A stretch of DNA of 64,000 nt. Source: Altererythrobacter sp. (GTDB lineage Bacteria; Pseudomonadota; Alphaproteobacteria; Sphingomonadales; Sphingomonadaceae). Shown here piece by piece: positions 8,088 through 18,200 of this stretch; position 1 is the first letter of the stretch, and every line of letters begins with the position of its first letter. The position numbers were made by a program, and so were the translations under genes. Under the pieces are notes generated by a model. That model searched no databases and was not told the DNA's origin. It saw nothing but the letters and a program-made list of their open reading frames with translations. The stretch spans positions 310,001 through 374,000 of the forward strand of contig JAEULJ010000001.1 of the NCBI GenBank assembly GCA_016793865.1, in the 5' to 3' direction.

Positions 8088-9497
8088 ATGTCGAATGCCA
8101 AGAAGATCCTCAAGCGCATCGAGGATGAGAGCATCGAGTGGGTGGACCTGCGCTTCACCGATCCCAAGGGCAAGTGGCAGCACCTCACTATGGTCGCCAA
8201 GACGCTGGACGAGGACCAGCTCGAGGACGGGCTGATGTTCGACGGCTCCTCCATCGCCGGGTGGAAGGCGATCAACGAAAGCGACATGATCCTGAAGCCC
8301 GATCTGGAACGAGCCACGCTCGATCCCTTCAGCGCGGAGCCGATGCTGATCCTGTTCTGCGACATCTACGAGCCATCGACCGGTGATCGTTATTCCCGCG
8401 ATCCGCGTTCCACCGCCAAGCGGTCGGAGGATTACCTCAAGTCCACCGGCATCGGCGACACCATCTATGTCGGGCCCGAGGCCGAGTTCTTCATGTTCGA
8501 CGACGTCCGCTTCGAGGACGGCTATGCCGGCAGCGGCTATGCGATCGACGATATCGAGCTGCCGACCAACACCGGCAAGGAGTACGAGGCCGGCAACATG
8601 GCGCACCGCCCGCGCGCCAAGGGCGGATACTTCCCCGTGGCTCCGGTCGACAGCGCCGTCGATATCCGCGGCGAGATGGTCTCCACCATGATCGAGATGG
8701 GTTTGAACTGCGACAAGCACCACCACGAGGTGGCCGCCGCGCAGCACGAGCTGGGCGTCACCTTCGGCACGCTGGTCGAAACCGCCGACAACATGCAGAT
8801 CTACAAATACGTCGTGCACCAGGTGGCCCATGCCTACGGCAAGACCGCGACCTTCATGCCCAAGCCGATCAAGGCCGATAACGGCAGCGGGATGCACACC
8901 CACATGTCGATCTGGGAAAAGGGCAAGCCGACCTTCGCGGGCAATGGCTATGCCGGCCTGTCCGACACCTGCCTCTATTTCATCGGCGGCGTCATCAAGC
9001 ACGCCAAGGCGCTGAACGCCTTCACCAATCCCACCACCAACAGCTACAAGCGGCTGGTCCCGGGGTTCGAGGCGCCGGTGCTGCTGGCCTATTCGGCGCG
9101 CAACCGCTCGGCATCGTGCCGCATCCCTTATGGCGCGGGCGAGAAGGCCAAGCGGGTGGAGTTCCGCTTCCCCGACGCGATGGCCAATCCCTATCTCGCC
9201 TATGCGGCGCTGCTGATGGCCGGGCTCGACGGGATCCAGAACAAGATCCACCCGGGCGAGGCGATGGACAAGAACCTCTACGACCTGCCGCCGGCAGAGC
9301 TGGCGAACGTGCCCACCGTGTGCGGCAGCTTGCGCGAGGCGCTGGAGGAGCTGGAGAAGGACCACGCCTTCCTGCTCAAGGGCGATGTCTTCACCAAGGA
9401 CCAGATCGACGCCTATGCCGAGCTGAAGTGGGAGGAGGTCCTGCGCGTCGAGACCACCCCCTGCGCAGTCGAATTCGATATGTATTACAGCATGTAA
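8088..9497 (+). CDS. glnA: Glutamine synthetase, type I
   Basis: ATP-dependent ligation of ammonia to glutamate, cytosolic dodecamer. At 469 aa it is full-length GSI-beta. Visible signatures: DGSSIAGW near 49, [30 protein letters not shown] and the adenylylation site Tyr398 in KNLYDLPP, which implies GlnE-dependent control. A good AGGACGGAG ribosome site precedes the ATG. It lies directly behind glnB and is presumably co-transcribed from the sigma-54-like promoter. Confidence 0.97.
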   Translation: MSNAKKILKRIEDESIEWVDLRFTDPKGKWQHLTMVAKTLDEDQLEDGLMFDGSSIAGWKAINESDMILKPDLERATLDPFSAEPMLILFCDIYEPSTGDRYSRDPRSTAKRSEDYLKSTGIGDTIYVGPEAEFFMFDDVRFEDGYAGSGYAIDDIELPTNTGKEYEAGNMAHRPRAKGGYFPVAPVDSAVDIRGEMVSTMIEMGLNCDKHHHEVAAAQHELGVTFGTLVETADNMQIYKYVVHQVAHAYGKTATFMPKPIKADNGSGMHTHMSIWEKGKPTFAGNGYAGLSDTCLYFIGGVIKHAKALNAFTNPTTNSYKRLVPGFEAPVLLAYSARNRSASCRIPYGAGEKAKRVEFRFPDAMANPYLAYAALLMAGLDGIQNKIHPGEAMDKNLYDLPPAELANVPTVCGSLREALEELEKDHAFLLKGDVFTKDQIDAYAELKWEEVLRVETTPCAVEFDMYYSM

Positions 9498-9692
9498 TCC
9501 GGCGAAGCCGGGGGCCGCTGAGCCTCCGGCTTCCCAGCCCCCCTGGGGCCCGCGCGCCGCCATCCGGCCTCGCCATTCCGGCGCGCCCCGTCACGCCGGC
9601 GGGCTGTTCCGGGCGGCGGCGGGAGGTGTTTCTTAACATTCCTGCGACATGGATGCTCTCGCAAGCGAAACAGCACATCGAGAGAATGCCCC

Positions 9693-10658
9693 ATGCGTTT
9701 CTGGCGTCCCCGGGAAAGCGAACCCGAGACCACGCGCGGCGAACTTATCTTGGCGCGCAAGCCCGCGCGCGGCGATGGCCCCGCCGGTGAAGGACGCACA
9801 GCCGCACGGGGTGGGCTGCTCGAGGTCGTCATCCCCCGCCACGAACCGCGCCGGAGCCACGAGCGAGGCGAGGAACGCCGCGTGCTGCGCGATGTTGCCG
9901 CCCTCGTGACCAGCGGGGGGCGCACATTCGCCTCACCGCTCGCCAATATCTCCTCCAACGGGGTGATGATCGACTGCGACCACCCGCTCTCCATCGGCGA
10001 GGAAGTCGCGGTGGAGATCGAGAACTGCGAGGCCATCCCCATGACGGTGCGGTGGATCCGCGGCGGCCGCGTGGGCCTGGAGTTTCTGGCCGAGACCACC
10101 ATCGTGGCCGATGCCGGGGTGCAGGATTTCGTGATCGAGGTGATCCGCCGCCAGGAAGCCGCCGCCGGCAGGCCCACCAGCTCCGGCCGTGTGGGAGCCG
10201 AGAACCGCGTGGGCGGCCCGCGCCTGGCGCTGATGTGGCTGTGCGAGCTTACGCTGGCCTCGGGCAGCGTGGCGGCCCGCATCCGCAATATCTCCGCCGC
10301 CGGGGCGCTGGTCTCCTTCGACGAGCCGGCCAGCCCATCGGTGGGCGAGCGGGCGAGCCTGGCGATGGGCGAGGACTTCGCCGTCGATGCCCGTATCCAG
10401 TGGCTGGGCGACGAGCTGGCCGGCGTGGCCTTCGATCAGCCATTCCCCCTCGCCGCGCTGGTCGAACGGCCATGCGCGCGGATCGTCGAACCGCAGGGGC
10501 CCGCCCCCTCGCCCCGCTACGCCAGCCGCGAGGAGGCGATGCGGATCGAGTACACGGGCATGACCCGCCCCTTCGACGCGCCCGACATGGATTACCAGCC
10601 GCTCACCCTGCGCGAGCTCTACGCCACGCTTTACGGCGACAAGACGCCCCGCCGCTGA
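9693..10658 (+). CDS. Tandem PilZ-like domain protein
   Basis: A 321-aa cytosolic protein with two PilZ-like units. The first has both c-di-GMP signatures, RRVLR (62-66) and NISSNG (85-90). The second keeps NISAAG (199-204) but its RxxxR is not clear (NRVGGPR at 171-177), so it may not bind c-di-GMP. Flanking segments (1-55 and 260-321) look disordered or unrecognised. It may couple c-di-GMP to motility or surface polysaccharide, but no partner is adjacent. It faces the next gene convergently with a 7-bp gap. Confidence 0.8.
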   Translation: MRFWRPRESEPETTRGELILARKPARGDGPAGEGRTAARGGLLEVVIPRHEPRRSHERGEERRVLRDVAALVTSGGRTFASPLANISSNGVMIDCDHPLSIGEEVAVEIENCEAIPMTVRWIRGGRVGLEFLAETTIVADAGVQDFVIEVIRRQEAAAGRPTSSGRVGAENRVGGPRLALMWLCELTLASGSVAARIRNISAAGALVSFDEPASPSVGERASLAMGEDFAVDARIQWLGDELAGVAFDQPFPLAALVERPCARIVEPQGPAPSPRYASREEAMRIEYTGMTRPFDAPDMDYQPLTLRELYATLYGDKTPRR

Positions 10659-10665
10659 CGGGCGT

Positions 10666-11316
10666 TCAGCGCATCAGCATCCCGCGCCGCCCGATGACCC
10701 AGAAGTTGCCCACCAGCATCAGGGCGTAAAGCAGGCTCACCACGTCGAGCATCGCCAGCCCGCCCGTGAAGCCGAGGTGCGCGAGCGTGGCCCAGCCCCC
10801 CAGCACCGCGAACGTCAGGTTGAAGCTGGCCGCCGCGCCGTCGCGCATCACCTGGCGCATGAGCTCGTCCGCGCGGCGCACCACCCCGAGCGAAAGCCAG
10901 GTCGCGACGAGCAGGGTGAGGCCGAAGGCGCCGAGCGCGACGGCTGGCGAGATAAGCCCCTCGGGGCCGGACAGCGCCAGCGCCGCCAGGCCAGCGGCCA
11001 TCGCCAAGCAGCTTATCCCGCTGGGCAGAATGCTGGCGCGCTCCTCGCGCAGCTCGTCGGCGTCTTCCACGTTCAGGAAAGTCGATCCCACCCTTGGCGC
11101 CGCCGCGCCCAGCGCGACCGCCAGCCCCATCAGGAGATAGACCATCGCCACGCCCAGCGCCGCGACCTGCGAGACGCCCAGCGTCCCCAGCACCCCCGCG
11201 CGGATGCTTTCGCCCAGCAGCGAGGCGCCCGCGAACCCTACCAGGGCACCGATGAGCAGGCTCGCGCCCAGCTTGCGCCATCGGGCGCGGCGGTCTTCGG
11301 CATGGGCCTGCATCAC
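10666..11316 (-). CDS. Integral membrane protein paired with XRE regulator
   Basis: A 216-aa protein with about six hydrophobic segments and a charged loop after the second pair (residues roughly 78-95, NVEDADELREERASILPS). Its start overlaps the XRE regulator stop (ATGA), so the two form a coupled unit. Membrane-protein/XRE pairs of this layout are common in sphingomonads, but I know of no assigned function. The regulator may control only its own operon. Confidence 0.75.
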   Translation of the reverse strand: MMQAHAEDRRARWRKLGASLLIGALVGFAGASLLGESIRAGVLGTLGVSQVAALGVAMVYLLMGLAVALGAAAPRVGSTFLNVEDADELREERASILPSGISCLAMAAGLAALALSGPEGLISPAVALGAFGLTLLVATWLSLGVVRRADELMRQVMRDGAAASFNLTFAVLGGWATLAHLGFTGGLAMLDVVSLLYALMLVGNFWVIGRRGMLMR

Positions 11317-11522
11317 TCGGTCTCCTCGGTCCAGTCGTCGATGAACAGCTCGGGCACGGCCACGCCGAACAGCTTGGCCATGCGGAGCGCCAGGGGAAGC
11401 GAGGGATCGTATTTGTCGGTCTCGACCGCGTTGATGGTCTGCCGCGAAACGCCGAGCCGCCGGGCCAGTTCGCCCTGGCTCCAGCCCTTGCCTTCGCGGT
11501 TTTCCTTCACCCGATTGCGCAC
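11313..11522 (-). CDS. Small XRE-family transcriptional regulator
   Basis: A 69-aa single-HTH protein of the type found in Gram-positive and proteobacterial two-gene modules (NREGKGWSQGELARRLGVS, then SRQTINAVE for the recognition helix). I choose GTG 11522 because a perfect AGGAG lies 7 bp upstream; the longer TTG start at 11546 would sit inside the operator. Family proteins bind palindromes and autoregulate. Three copies of a 14-bp site lie immediately upstream. The downstream membrane protein gene overlaps by 4 bp. Confidence 0.88.
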   Translation of the reverse strand: MRNRVKENREGKGWSQGELARRLGVSRQTINAVETDKYDPSLPLALRMAKLFGVAVPELFIDDWTEETE

Positions 11523-11540
11523 CGAATCGCTCCTGTCACC

Positions 11541-11591
11541 TGACAAGAGCTCTTTACTGTAAAGAGTTCTTGTCAGTCAAGAGCTCTTTAC
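11541..11591 (-). promoter_or_regulatory. Triple-site operator over the XRE promoter
   Basis: The 14-mer CAAGAGCTCTTTAC occurs identically at 11544-11557 and 11578-11591, with an inverted copy carrying one mismatch between them (11559-11572). The first two form a 17+17 bp near-perfect palindrome about 11558. On the minus strand TTGACT (11575-11580) and TAAAGA (11551-11556), 18 bp apart, fit a sigma-70 promoter lying inside the sites. This is classic autorepressor architecture. Confidence 0.75.
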
Positions 11592-11610
11592 AGGGTGGGC
11601 GGAAAATGGC

Positions 11611-12855
11611 TCAGGCCGTGCCCTGGAAGATGAGCTTGTGGGGCATGCGGATGGGGCCGCGCCGCACCCGCGCCTCGGCCCGCGCCAGGGCCTCGGGATA
11701 GATTTCGCCGAACAGCTGCGCGAAGGTGGCGGGCCAGGTGTAGCGGTGCTCCACCAGCGCGCGGGCGGCCCTGCCCGCCGCCTGCCAGTCGCCGCGCCAC
11801 AGCGCCGCGACATTCGCCGCCATCGCATCCGCATCGCCCACCGGGGCAAGCAGGCCGGTGCCGGCCGGCACGCGCACGGGCATCTCGCCGCCGGCCACGC
11901 CGATGATCGGAAGGCCGCACGCCTGCGCCTCGATCACCGAGACGCCGAAGGTCTCGCTGGCCATCGCCGAAACGTAGATGTCGCAGGAGGCCAGCGCCCG
12001 CGCCAGCCGCTCGCGATCGTCGATGAAGCCGAGGAATGCCACTGGCAGGCCTGCGGCGCGCTCCTTGAGCTCTTCCACGAGCTTGCCGTCGCCGATCATC
12101 ACCATCGCCGCACCCAGATCGCGCGGCAGGCGCTGCGCCATGTCGATCAGCACATCGGCCGATTTCTCGTTGTCGATACGACCGGCATAGACCAGCAGCG
12201 GCCCCGTGGGGTCGAGCCCGATCTCCTGCCGGAACGCCGCGCGATCGGCCTTGGCGGGGTGGAAGACGCCGGTATCGACCCCCAGCGGCAGCACCTCGGC
12301 CGCCACCTTCATCTCCTTAAGGACGGGAAGCGAGCTTTCGCCCACGGTGTAGACCTTGTCGAACTCGCGATAGGTGATCTCGCCGTAGCAGCAGCTCAGG
12401 AAGCGGAAGAAGCGGCCAAGCGTGGTGCCCATCAGATCGCTCGCCACGCGATAGACATGGGCGTCGGGGAAATCGGTGTGGTATCCAGCGACCAGCGCGG
12501 TCTCGGGAAAGGCGCGGCGGTGACGGATCGCCACCCAGGGCAGCACCCAGGGGCACATCGATTCGATGATGTCCGGCCGGTACCGGGCCAGCACCTCGTG
12601 CACCTTGTCCTTGCGCATGATGAACCGGTAATTCGGGCTGCCGCGCACCTGCTCCGCGCCGATCTCGCACCAGATCAGGCGCCCGTCCTCGACGATGCGA
12701 TCTTCCGGCCCCGGCACGATCTGGAGCAGACGATGCTCCGTGTTCTCAAGCACATGGCGGCGCTTTTCGGCCAGATAGACCCCGATGCCGCCGCCGCCGT
12801 GAGGCGAATAGCTCTGCGTAAGGTCGCACACCAGGAGGGAGTTGCCGCTGGTCAT
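11611..12855 (-). CDS. Glycosyltransferase, GT4-like family
   Basis: Retaining GT-B glycosyltransferase of 414 aa. The N-terminal domain has the Gly-rich acceptor loop SPHGGGGIGVYL. The C-terminal donor domain has LVYAGRIDNEKSADVLIDMA, VMIGDG and the E-x7-E region SETFGVSVIEAQACGLPII. It is probably cytosolic or membrane-associated. The substrate is unknown; relatives make glycolipids (mannosyl- or glucosyl-diacylglycerol) or polysaccharides. The ATG at 12855 is preferred, although in-frame ATGs exist at 12915 and nearby. It stands alone, about 100 bp upstream of the XRE operon on the same strand. Confidence 0.87.
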   Translation of the reverse strand: MTSGNSLLVCDLTQSYSPHGGGGIGVYLAEKRRHVLENTEHRLLQIVPGPEDRIVEDGRLIWCEIGAEQVRGSPNYRFIMRKDKVHEVLARYRPDIIESMCPWVLPWVAIRHRRAFPETALVAGYHTDFPDAHVYRVASDLMGTTLGRFFRFLSCCYGEITYREFDKVYTVGESSLPVLKEMKVAAEVLPLGVDTGVFHPAKADRAAFRQEIGLDPTGPLLVYAGRIDNEKSADVLIDMAQRLPRDLGAAMVMIGDGKLVEELKERAAGLPVAFLGFIDDRERLARALASCDIYVSAMASETFGVSVIEAQACGLPIIGVAGGEMPVRVPAGTGLLAPVGDADAMAANVAALWRGDWQAAGRAARALVEHRYTWPATFAQLFGEIYPEALARAEARVRRGPIRMPHKLIFQGTA

Positions 12856-13111
12856 GGCGGAAGACGCACCTTTCGAAAATGCGCCATCCCGGATGTGCGC
12901 GCATCGCATGGACATCGCGATCCGGATGCGGGGTCACCGCCAGGCTCGCCTGGGCCGGCCCCCTATCACGCCGCATCGGCAGTGCAAAGGCATCGCCCCC
13001 TTGGGGCAGCCTGCCGCCCGGCCGGAGATGGCCCGGCGGCGCGGCGCCCCTGCCCACGCCGGCATGGCTGCGCGATGAACGAACGGCCCCGCGCGGGGCC
13101 CGGCCGCTAGC

Positions 13112-14356
13112 CTATTCGCAAAGTCCCGCTGCGCGCTTGGCGATGCCGGAAAGCCCCTTGCACTTGGGCTTGCGCGGCGGCTGGTCGGTCTGGCCGGGGG
13201 CGGCGGCACCACCCTGCTCGCCGGCCATCATTCCGCCCATGTCCATGCCCAGCATTCCCATCGTCATGGAACGGAAGCGGGCGCGCGCGATCCAGTCCGG
13301 CTGCCAGCCGGGGCGGGCATTGTCCGGGCGCGGCGGGAAGGAGAAGTTCCTCTCCGGCCCATAGGCATAGAGGGTCGCCACGCTGAAATCGCCGCCGTTC
13401 TGCTTCACCTCGGCCGGAACGGTGCAGTTCGTCTGCGATGGCGGCATGACCGTCTTGGCGCCGATCAGCGTGCGGACGCCGGCGGGCGAGATCCAGTCCC
13501 ACATCGGCCCGCCGAAGGCCTGGGTGGCGGAGGACGCCCACCACACCATGTCCGACACCTCCCCGCCCCGGCCCTGCTTGGCGCTGAAGACCCAGGCGTA
13601 ATAGCCGGTGGCGGCGGGCACGGAGTTCCAGTTCATCGCCACCGCCCCGCTCGGCAGCGGGCGACTGGACAAAGCGATCGGGGCCATGAAATCCTGGTCG
13701 AGCGTGAAGTTCATGTCCGGCGTGTAGTTTCCGCTGACCTTGTGCGGCCCCAGCAGCGAGGCGTTGGGCGTGGCCCGGCTCTTGTCGTCGGGATTGGGCC
13801 ATTCGCCGATGGTGCGGCTGTTGGCGCGGGTGATCTTCCATTCCTCGGCGATCGTCAGCGCCTTGGCATAGAGGCCGGCCGGCACCTGGCCCTTCGCCAT
13901 CTTGGCGAAATCCAGGACCACGGGCTGGCCCGGCCCCGCCTTTTCCCCGCAGCCCCAGTAGAGCAGCATCCGGCCCTTCGGCATTTCGGGCGGAGAAACC
14001 AGGTCGCCGATCGGCTTGGTCGGCGGCGGGGTCCACAGGGGCAGCACCGGGCCGAAGCGCGCGGTGGAGGGCAAGGTGTGCGTTGCCTTGGGAGCGCCGG
14101 TGGGAGCGAGCGTGGAGCCCAGCCGGATTATCAGGTCATGCGCCTTCTGGCTGCTGGCATCGCCGCGCAGCATGGACATCGCCGCGCCCATGCCGCCGCC
14201 GCCCTTCGCCATCGCGCCCATGCCCGACACCGTTTCCGCGTCCATCGTATAACGCGCGACCAGCGTGCCCTTGCCTTGCGTGAAAGCCGGCCCCGCGACC
14301 AGCGCCCCGCCGATCGCCGTTGCCGCCAGTGCGGCCCGCCGCAGATTCGATGCCAT
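13112..14356 (-). CDS. Exported protein with Met/Gly-rich segments, function unknown
   Basis: A 414-aa protein with a clear Sec signal peptide (cleavage after about residue 26, GPAFTQG). Two low-complexity stretches stand out: MGAMAKGGGGMGAAMSM near residues 46-62 and MTMGMLGMDMGGMM near the C-terminus. Between them is a repetitive but unrecognised domain rich in Trp, Pro and Asn (VAMNWNSVPAATGYYAWVF). It ends in a Lys/Cys-containing tail. I do not recognise the family. Met clusters of this kind can bind Cu(I), which is speculation here. Single gene with its own upstream region, divergent from the lysozyme gene. Confidence 0.75.
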   Translation of the reverse strand: MASNLRRAALAATAIGGALVAGPAFTQGKGTLVARYTMDAETVSGMGAMAKGGGGMGAAMSMLRGDASSQKAHDLIIRLGSTLAPTGAPKATHTLPSTARFGPVLPLWTPPPTKPIGDLVSPPEMPKGRMLLYWGCGEKAGPGQPVVLDFAKMAKGQVPAGLYAKALTIAEEWKITRANSRTIGEWPNPDDKSRATPNASLLGPHKVSGNYTPDMNFTLDQDFMAPIALSSRPLPSGAVAMNWNSVPAATGYYAWVFSAKQGRGGEVSDMVWWASSATQAFGGPMWDWISPAGVRTLIGAKTVMPPSQTNCTVPAEVKQNGGDFSVATLYAYGPERNFSFPPRPDNARPGWQPDWIARARFRSMTMGMLGMDMGGMMAGEQGGAAAPGQTDQPPRKPKCKGLSGIAKRAAGLCE

Positions 14357-14559
14357 GCGTCCCCTCCCCCCGATTCGCAGGCGAGAGCGGCCCCATTGTC
14401 GCCCCTGCGCCCGCTGTCAGGATAACATAGCGCCCCCGCCAGCGGGCAGGAAATGATTTTCCCCTCCGCAAGTCCTCCACCTGCACGAAAACCGCTTTCC
14501 TACAATGTCTCAACCTCACTAGCTGAGGTGCCTCGAGTCGTTCTGCCGCCGAGGTTCCC

Positions 14560-15222
14560 ATGACAGATTTGCCGTTCCGCAAGCCCGTGTTCGATGCCGT
14601 CCGCCGCCTGTTGCGGCGCGGCCTGCTTCAGCGCGAGGTGGCCGCGATCGACGCCGCCATCGACAGCGCTCTGGCCGGAAAGCCGCCGCCCGCGCCCTCC
14701 CCGGCACCCGCATCCACCCGCACCGTCGGCGCGGCGGGAATCGCGCTCGTCCAGCGATTCGAGGGCTGCGCGCGGCTGCGGCCCGACGGGCGGCTGGAAG
14801 CCTATCCCGATCCCGGCACCGGCGGGGCGCCCTGGACCATCGGCTGGGGCGCGACCGGACCCGGCATCGACGGCCGCCCGATCGGGCCGGGGACGATATG
14901 GACGCAGGTTCAGGCCGATGCGCGGCTGGTGGCGGACCTTGCCCGCCACGCCGCCGATGTCGCCGCCGCGATAGGGGCCGCACCCACCACCCAGCCCCAG
15001 TTCGATGCGCTGGTCAGCTTCCACTACAACACCGGCGCGATCGGCCGCGCCACGCTCACCCGCCGCCATGTCGCTGGCGATGCGGCGGGCGCGATGCGCG
15101 AATTCGCGCGCTGGAACCGGGCCGGCGGGCGGGTGCTGCGCGGGCTTACCCGCCGGCGCGCCGCCGAGGCCGCGCTCTATGCCGGTGACGGCGCGGCAGC
15201 CCTTGCGGGAGAGCCCGCATGA
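14560..15222 (+). CDS. GH24 lysozyme (phage-type endolysin)
   Basis: Muramidase of 220 aa cleaving peptidoglycan. The catalytic E-D-T triad of the T4/R21 family is visible as E68 (RFEGC), D84 (YPDPG) and T93 (WTIGWG). An N-terminal amphipathic region (1-40) and a Pro/Ala linker precede it; there is no clear signal peptide, though residues 8-25 could act as an anchor. No holin, spanin or other phage gene is adjacent, so it is an orphan, either domesticated or a phage remnant. It converges on tamB. Confidence 0.88.
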   Translation: MTDLPFRKPVFDAVRRLLRRGLLQREVAAIDAAIDSALAGKPPPAPSPAPASTRTVGAAGIALVQRFEGCARLRPDGRLEAYPDPGTGGAPWTIGWGATGPGIDGRPIGPGTIWTQVQADARLVADLARHAADVAAAIGAAPTTQPQFDALVSFHYNTGAIGRATLTRRHVAGDAAGAMREFARWNRAGGRVLRGLTRRRAAEAALYAGDGAAALAGEPA

Positions 15223-15245
15223 GCTGGTTCAACGACTGGATCGGA

Positions 15246-18200
15246 TCAATAGTCTCGGGAAACCTTCACCACGGCGCTCTGCCGCCCCACGGTGGAGACG
15301 GTGGCCAGCAGCGAGAGCCAGCGCGTGACGCGGAACTCCAGCGCGGTGGCGGAATAGCCGCGTCCGTCGGTCACCAGCTCGACATAGAACCGGCGGCCGA
15401 TGTTCTTGCCCAGCGCCACGCCGGTTTCCCGGCTGAGCGCGGGATCGGCGGGCACGATGCGGAGCCGGTCCAGCCCGATCGCGGTCCTGAGGCGGTTGAT
15501 CGGGTCCATGCCCCCGCCCCCGCGCAGCGATGCGACCGCCGCGCCGAGCTGGAGCGCATCCGTCGCGGCGAGCGAGGTGATCGAGCCGCCGAACAGCAGC
15601 CGGGCCAGGATCTCCTCCTCCGGCAGCGATGGCACCGAGGTGAAGGCGATCTGCGGCGCGAGCGAATTGCCGGTCACGCGCACGCGCACCGTCAGCCCGG
15701 TGATCGCGGTTTCCGCCGTGATGTCGAGGCGGGGGTCGACCGGGCTGTTCTCGTCGAAGCTGATGATCCCGCGCGTCAGGTCGAAGCGGGTGCCGGCGAA
15801 GCTGTAGGCACCGCGCACCACCCGCGCCTCGCCGCCGATGCGGGGGGCATCGGTGGTGCCGCGCAGCAGGATGTCGGCGCCCCATTCGCTGTCCATCCCC
15901 AGCCCGCGCACGTCGATCCGGCTGTCGGCCCGGGCGTTGATGAGATAGCGCCAGGTGCCGCCGCCGGCGGCGGCCGGCCCGATATCGGCGGGCACGTTGA
16001 TTTCCCGGGTGGAGATGCGCGGCAGGGCCTGCGCCCCGGCGGCGCTGCCCAGCGCCCAGCTCGCCCGGTCCACCTGCAGCCGGCCGGCGATGGTGCCGCC
16101 CAGCCCGTCGGACACGATCCGCAGCGGCCCGGTGATGGTGGCCGAAAGACCGTTGGCGTTGAGCAGATGCGCGTTGCGCGCGGCGATCCTGAGGTCGAGC
16201 CGGGGCCCGCGCACCTGGAGGAATCGGCCCTGCACCCGCTCTCCCAGCCCGGCCAGATCGACGAAGCCGCTGCCCGACACGTCACCGCCATTGCTGGCCT
16301 TGCCCGCGAAGCTGCGGATCGCCAGGCGCGATCCCGAGAAGGCGCCGCGCATCCGGACATTGCGGATATCGGTGCCCGACAGCGCGCTGCGGATACGCAG
16401 GTTCTCGCTCGACACCGCGCCACGGACCAGCGGATCGGCGAGCGTTCCGGTGGCATCGGCGGCGATCGCGACCGGGCCGGTCATGTCGAAGGCTTCAACG
16501 GCGGCGAGCCGCCACAGGCTCTCCGCCGCGCCTTGATAGCGAAGCTGCGCGAACAGCCTGCCGCCACGCAGCCGGGTCATCAGGTCGGGCCCGGCGGGAA
16601 GGCCGGAGATGCGCGCCTGGAGACGGCCGCGCTGGATATCCTCGTTGCGGAACACCGCGCGGGCGGCGAGATCGTCGGCATCGAGGTTGGCCACCAGCGC
16701 CAGATCGACCGGCTTGGAGGTGATCACCAGCCCGGAACGGGTGAGATCGTCGATCAGCACACGCGCATCGGCGCGCGGCAGACCGCCCTCGCCCAGCTCG
16801 TAATTGACGATGCCGGAGATGGTGCCGCCCACCCCCAGATCGGCCATCACGATGTCGAGCAGCGACAGCGGCATCCGCTGGAGGTGGAGGCCGAGCTGCA
16901 GGTCGCCGCCGCCGAAGCGGCCCCGCGCCACCATCCCGCCGCCACCGAAATCGACCTGGGTCGGGGCCAGTTCCCAGCCGCCGCCTTCCAGCGCGGTGAG
17001 AACCGCGCGGCGCGGCATGGAGATGGGCCGCCCGGCCAGCTCGCCCCGCGTGGCCACCGCGATCCGGTCGCGGGCGAAATCGGCCTGGAGATCGAGCGCG
17101 AAGCTGCTGGTGCGCCGCCCGGCGATGAAGGCATCGACGCGGCCGACCCCGTTGGTCACCTGCCCCTGCGCCGCGAAGCGCCCGATGAACAGCGTGCCAT
17201 AGCTGAGCCCCGCGCCGCGCGCGGTGCCGCTGAAGGTGGAATTGCCGCCGCTGAAATCGCCCCGCCCCTTTATCTCGGCACGGGCGATCGCGATCGGGGT
17301 GGCGCCGCCGAAGCTGGCGTCACGCGCGGTCAGATCGACATCGACCCCCTGCCCGCCGCCGCGTGGCGCGAGCAGGATCGTGCCGTCGAGCCCACCGCCG
17401 GCCAGCGCCAGATTGCCGGCCACCGCCCCCTCGCCCAGCGTAAGCCCGCCGGTGACGGAGGTCTCGCTGACGGTCATCCGCTCGATGGCGATTTGCGTCG
17501 GCCCGCCGCGCGGCATGGTCAGCCCCAGATTGCCCTCGAATGGGCCGAGCAGCGACTGGCCGGTGGTGGCGATGCGGAAACCGTCACCGGCCGGCTCGAT
17601 GGCGACGCGCACATCCTTGAGCCCGGCGGCGGGATAGGGATTGGCGAACACCAGCGTGGCGTGCGGCCCGGCATCGGTGATCGTCGCCTCCACGGTGAAG
17701 GGTCCGTAATCGGCCTGCCGCCCGCGCCCGGCCAGCGTGGTGCGCCCGCCCTGCACCCGCCCGTTGAGCACCGCATCGAGCCGCGATCCGTCGATGACGA
17801 GCTTGTTGAACACGATCGGGCGGCTGCTCCCCAGGATCAGCCCGCCGCGCACCGCTATGCGCTCACCCGCGAGATTGGCGAGGGTGGCGTTGGTGACGGG
17901 CGCGATCCGGGCGGAGAGACCAGCGACCAGCGACCAAGGCGTGCGCCCGCCGATGTCGAGCGTGATCTTGGCGCTGCCGCTGGCGCGGCCCACGCTCTGG
18001 AGCGCCAGCCCGCTGGCGTTGACCATGCCGTCCACCCGGTAGGTGCCGCGCGCCAGATCGCCGGCGAGGGTCACATCGGCGCTGGCATTGGGGAAGGCGA
18101 GCCGCATCCGGTCGGACCCCAGGCGGTTGCCATCGAGCCGGACGGTGCCGCCCAGCCGCCCGCGGATCAGCCGCGCGTCGAGCAGGGCATTGCCGGTCCG

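Noticed and set aside
14560-15222. Prophage or gene transfer agent remnant
   Set aside because: Only the GH24 lysozyme is phage-like; no capsid, tail, terminase or integrase gene is nearby.
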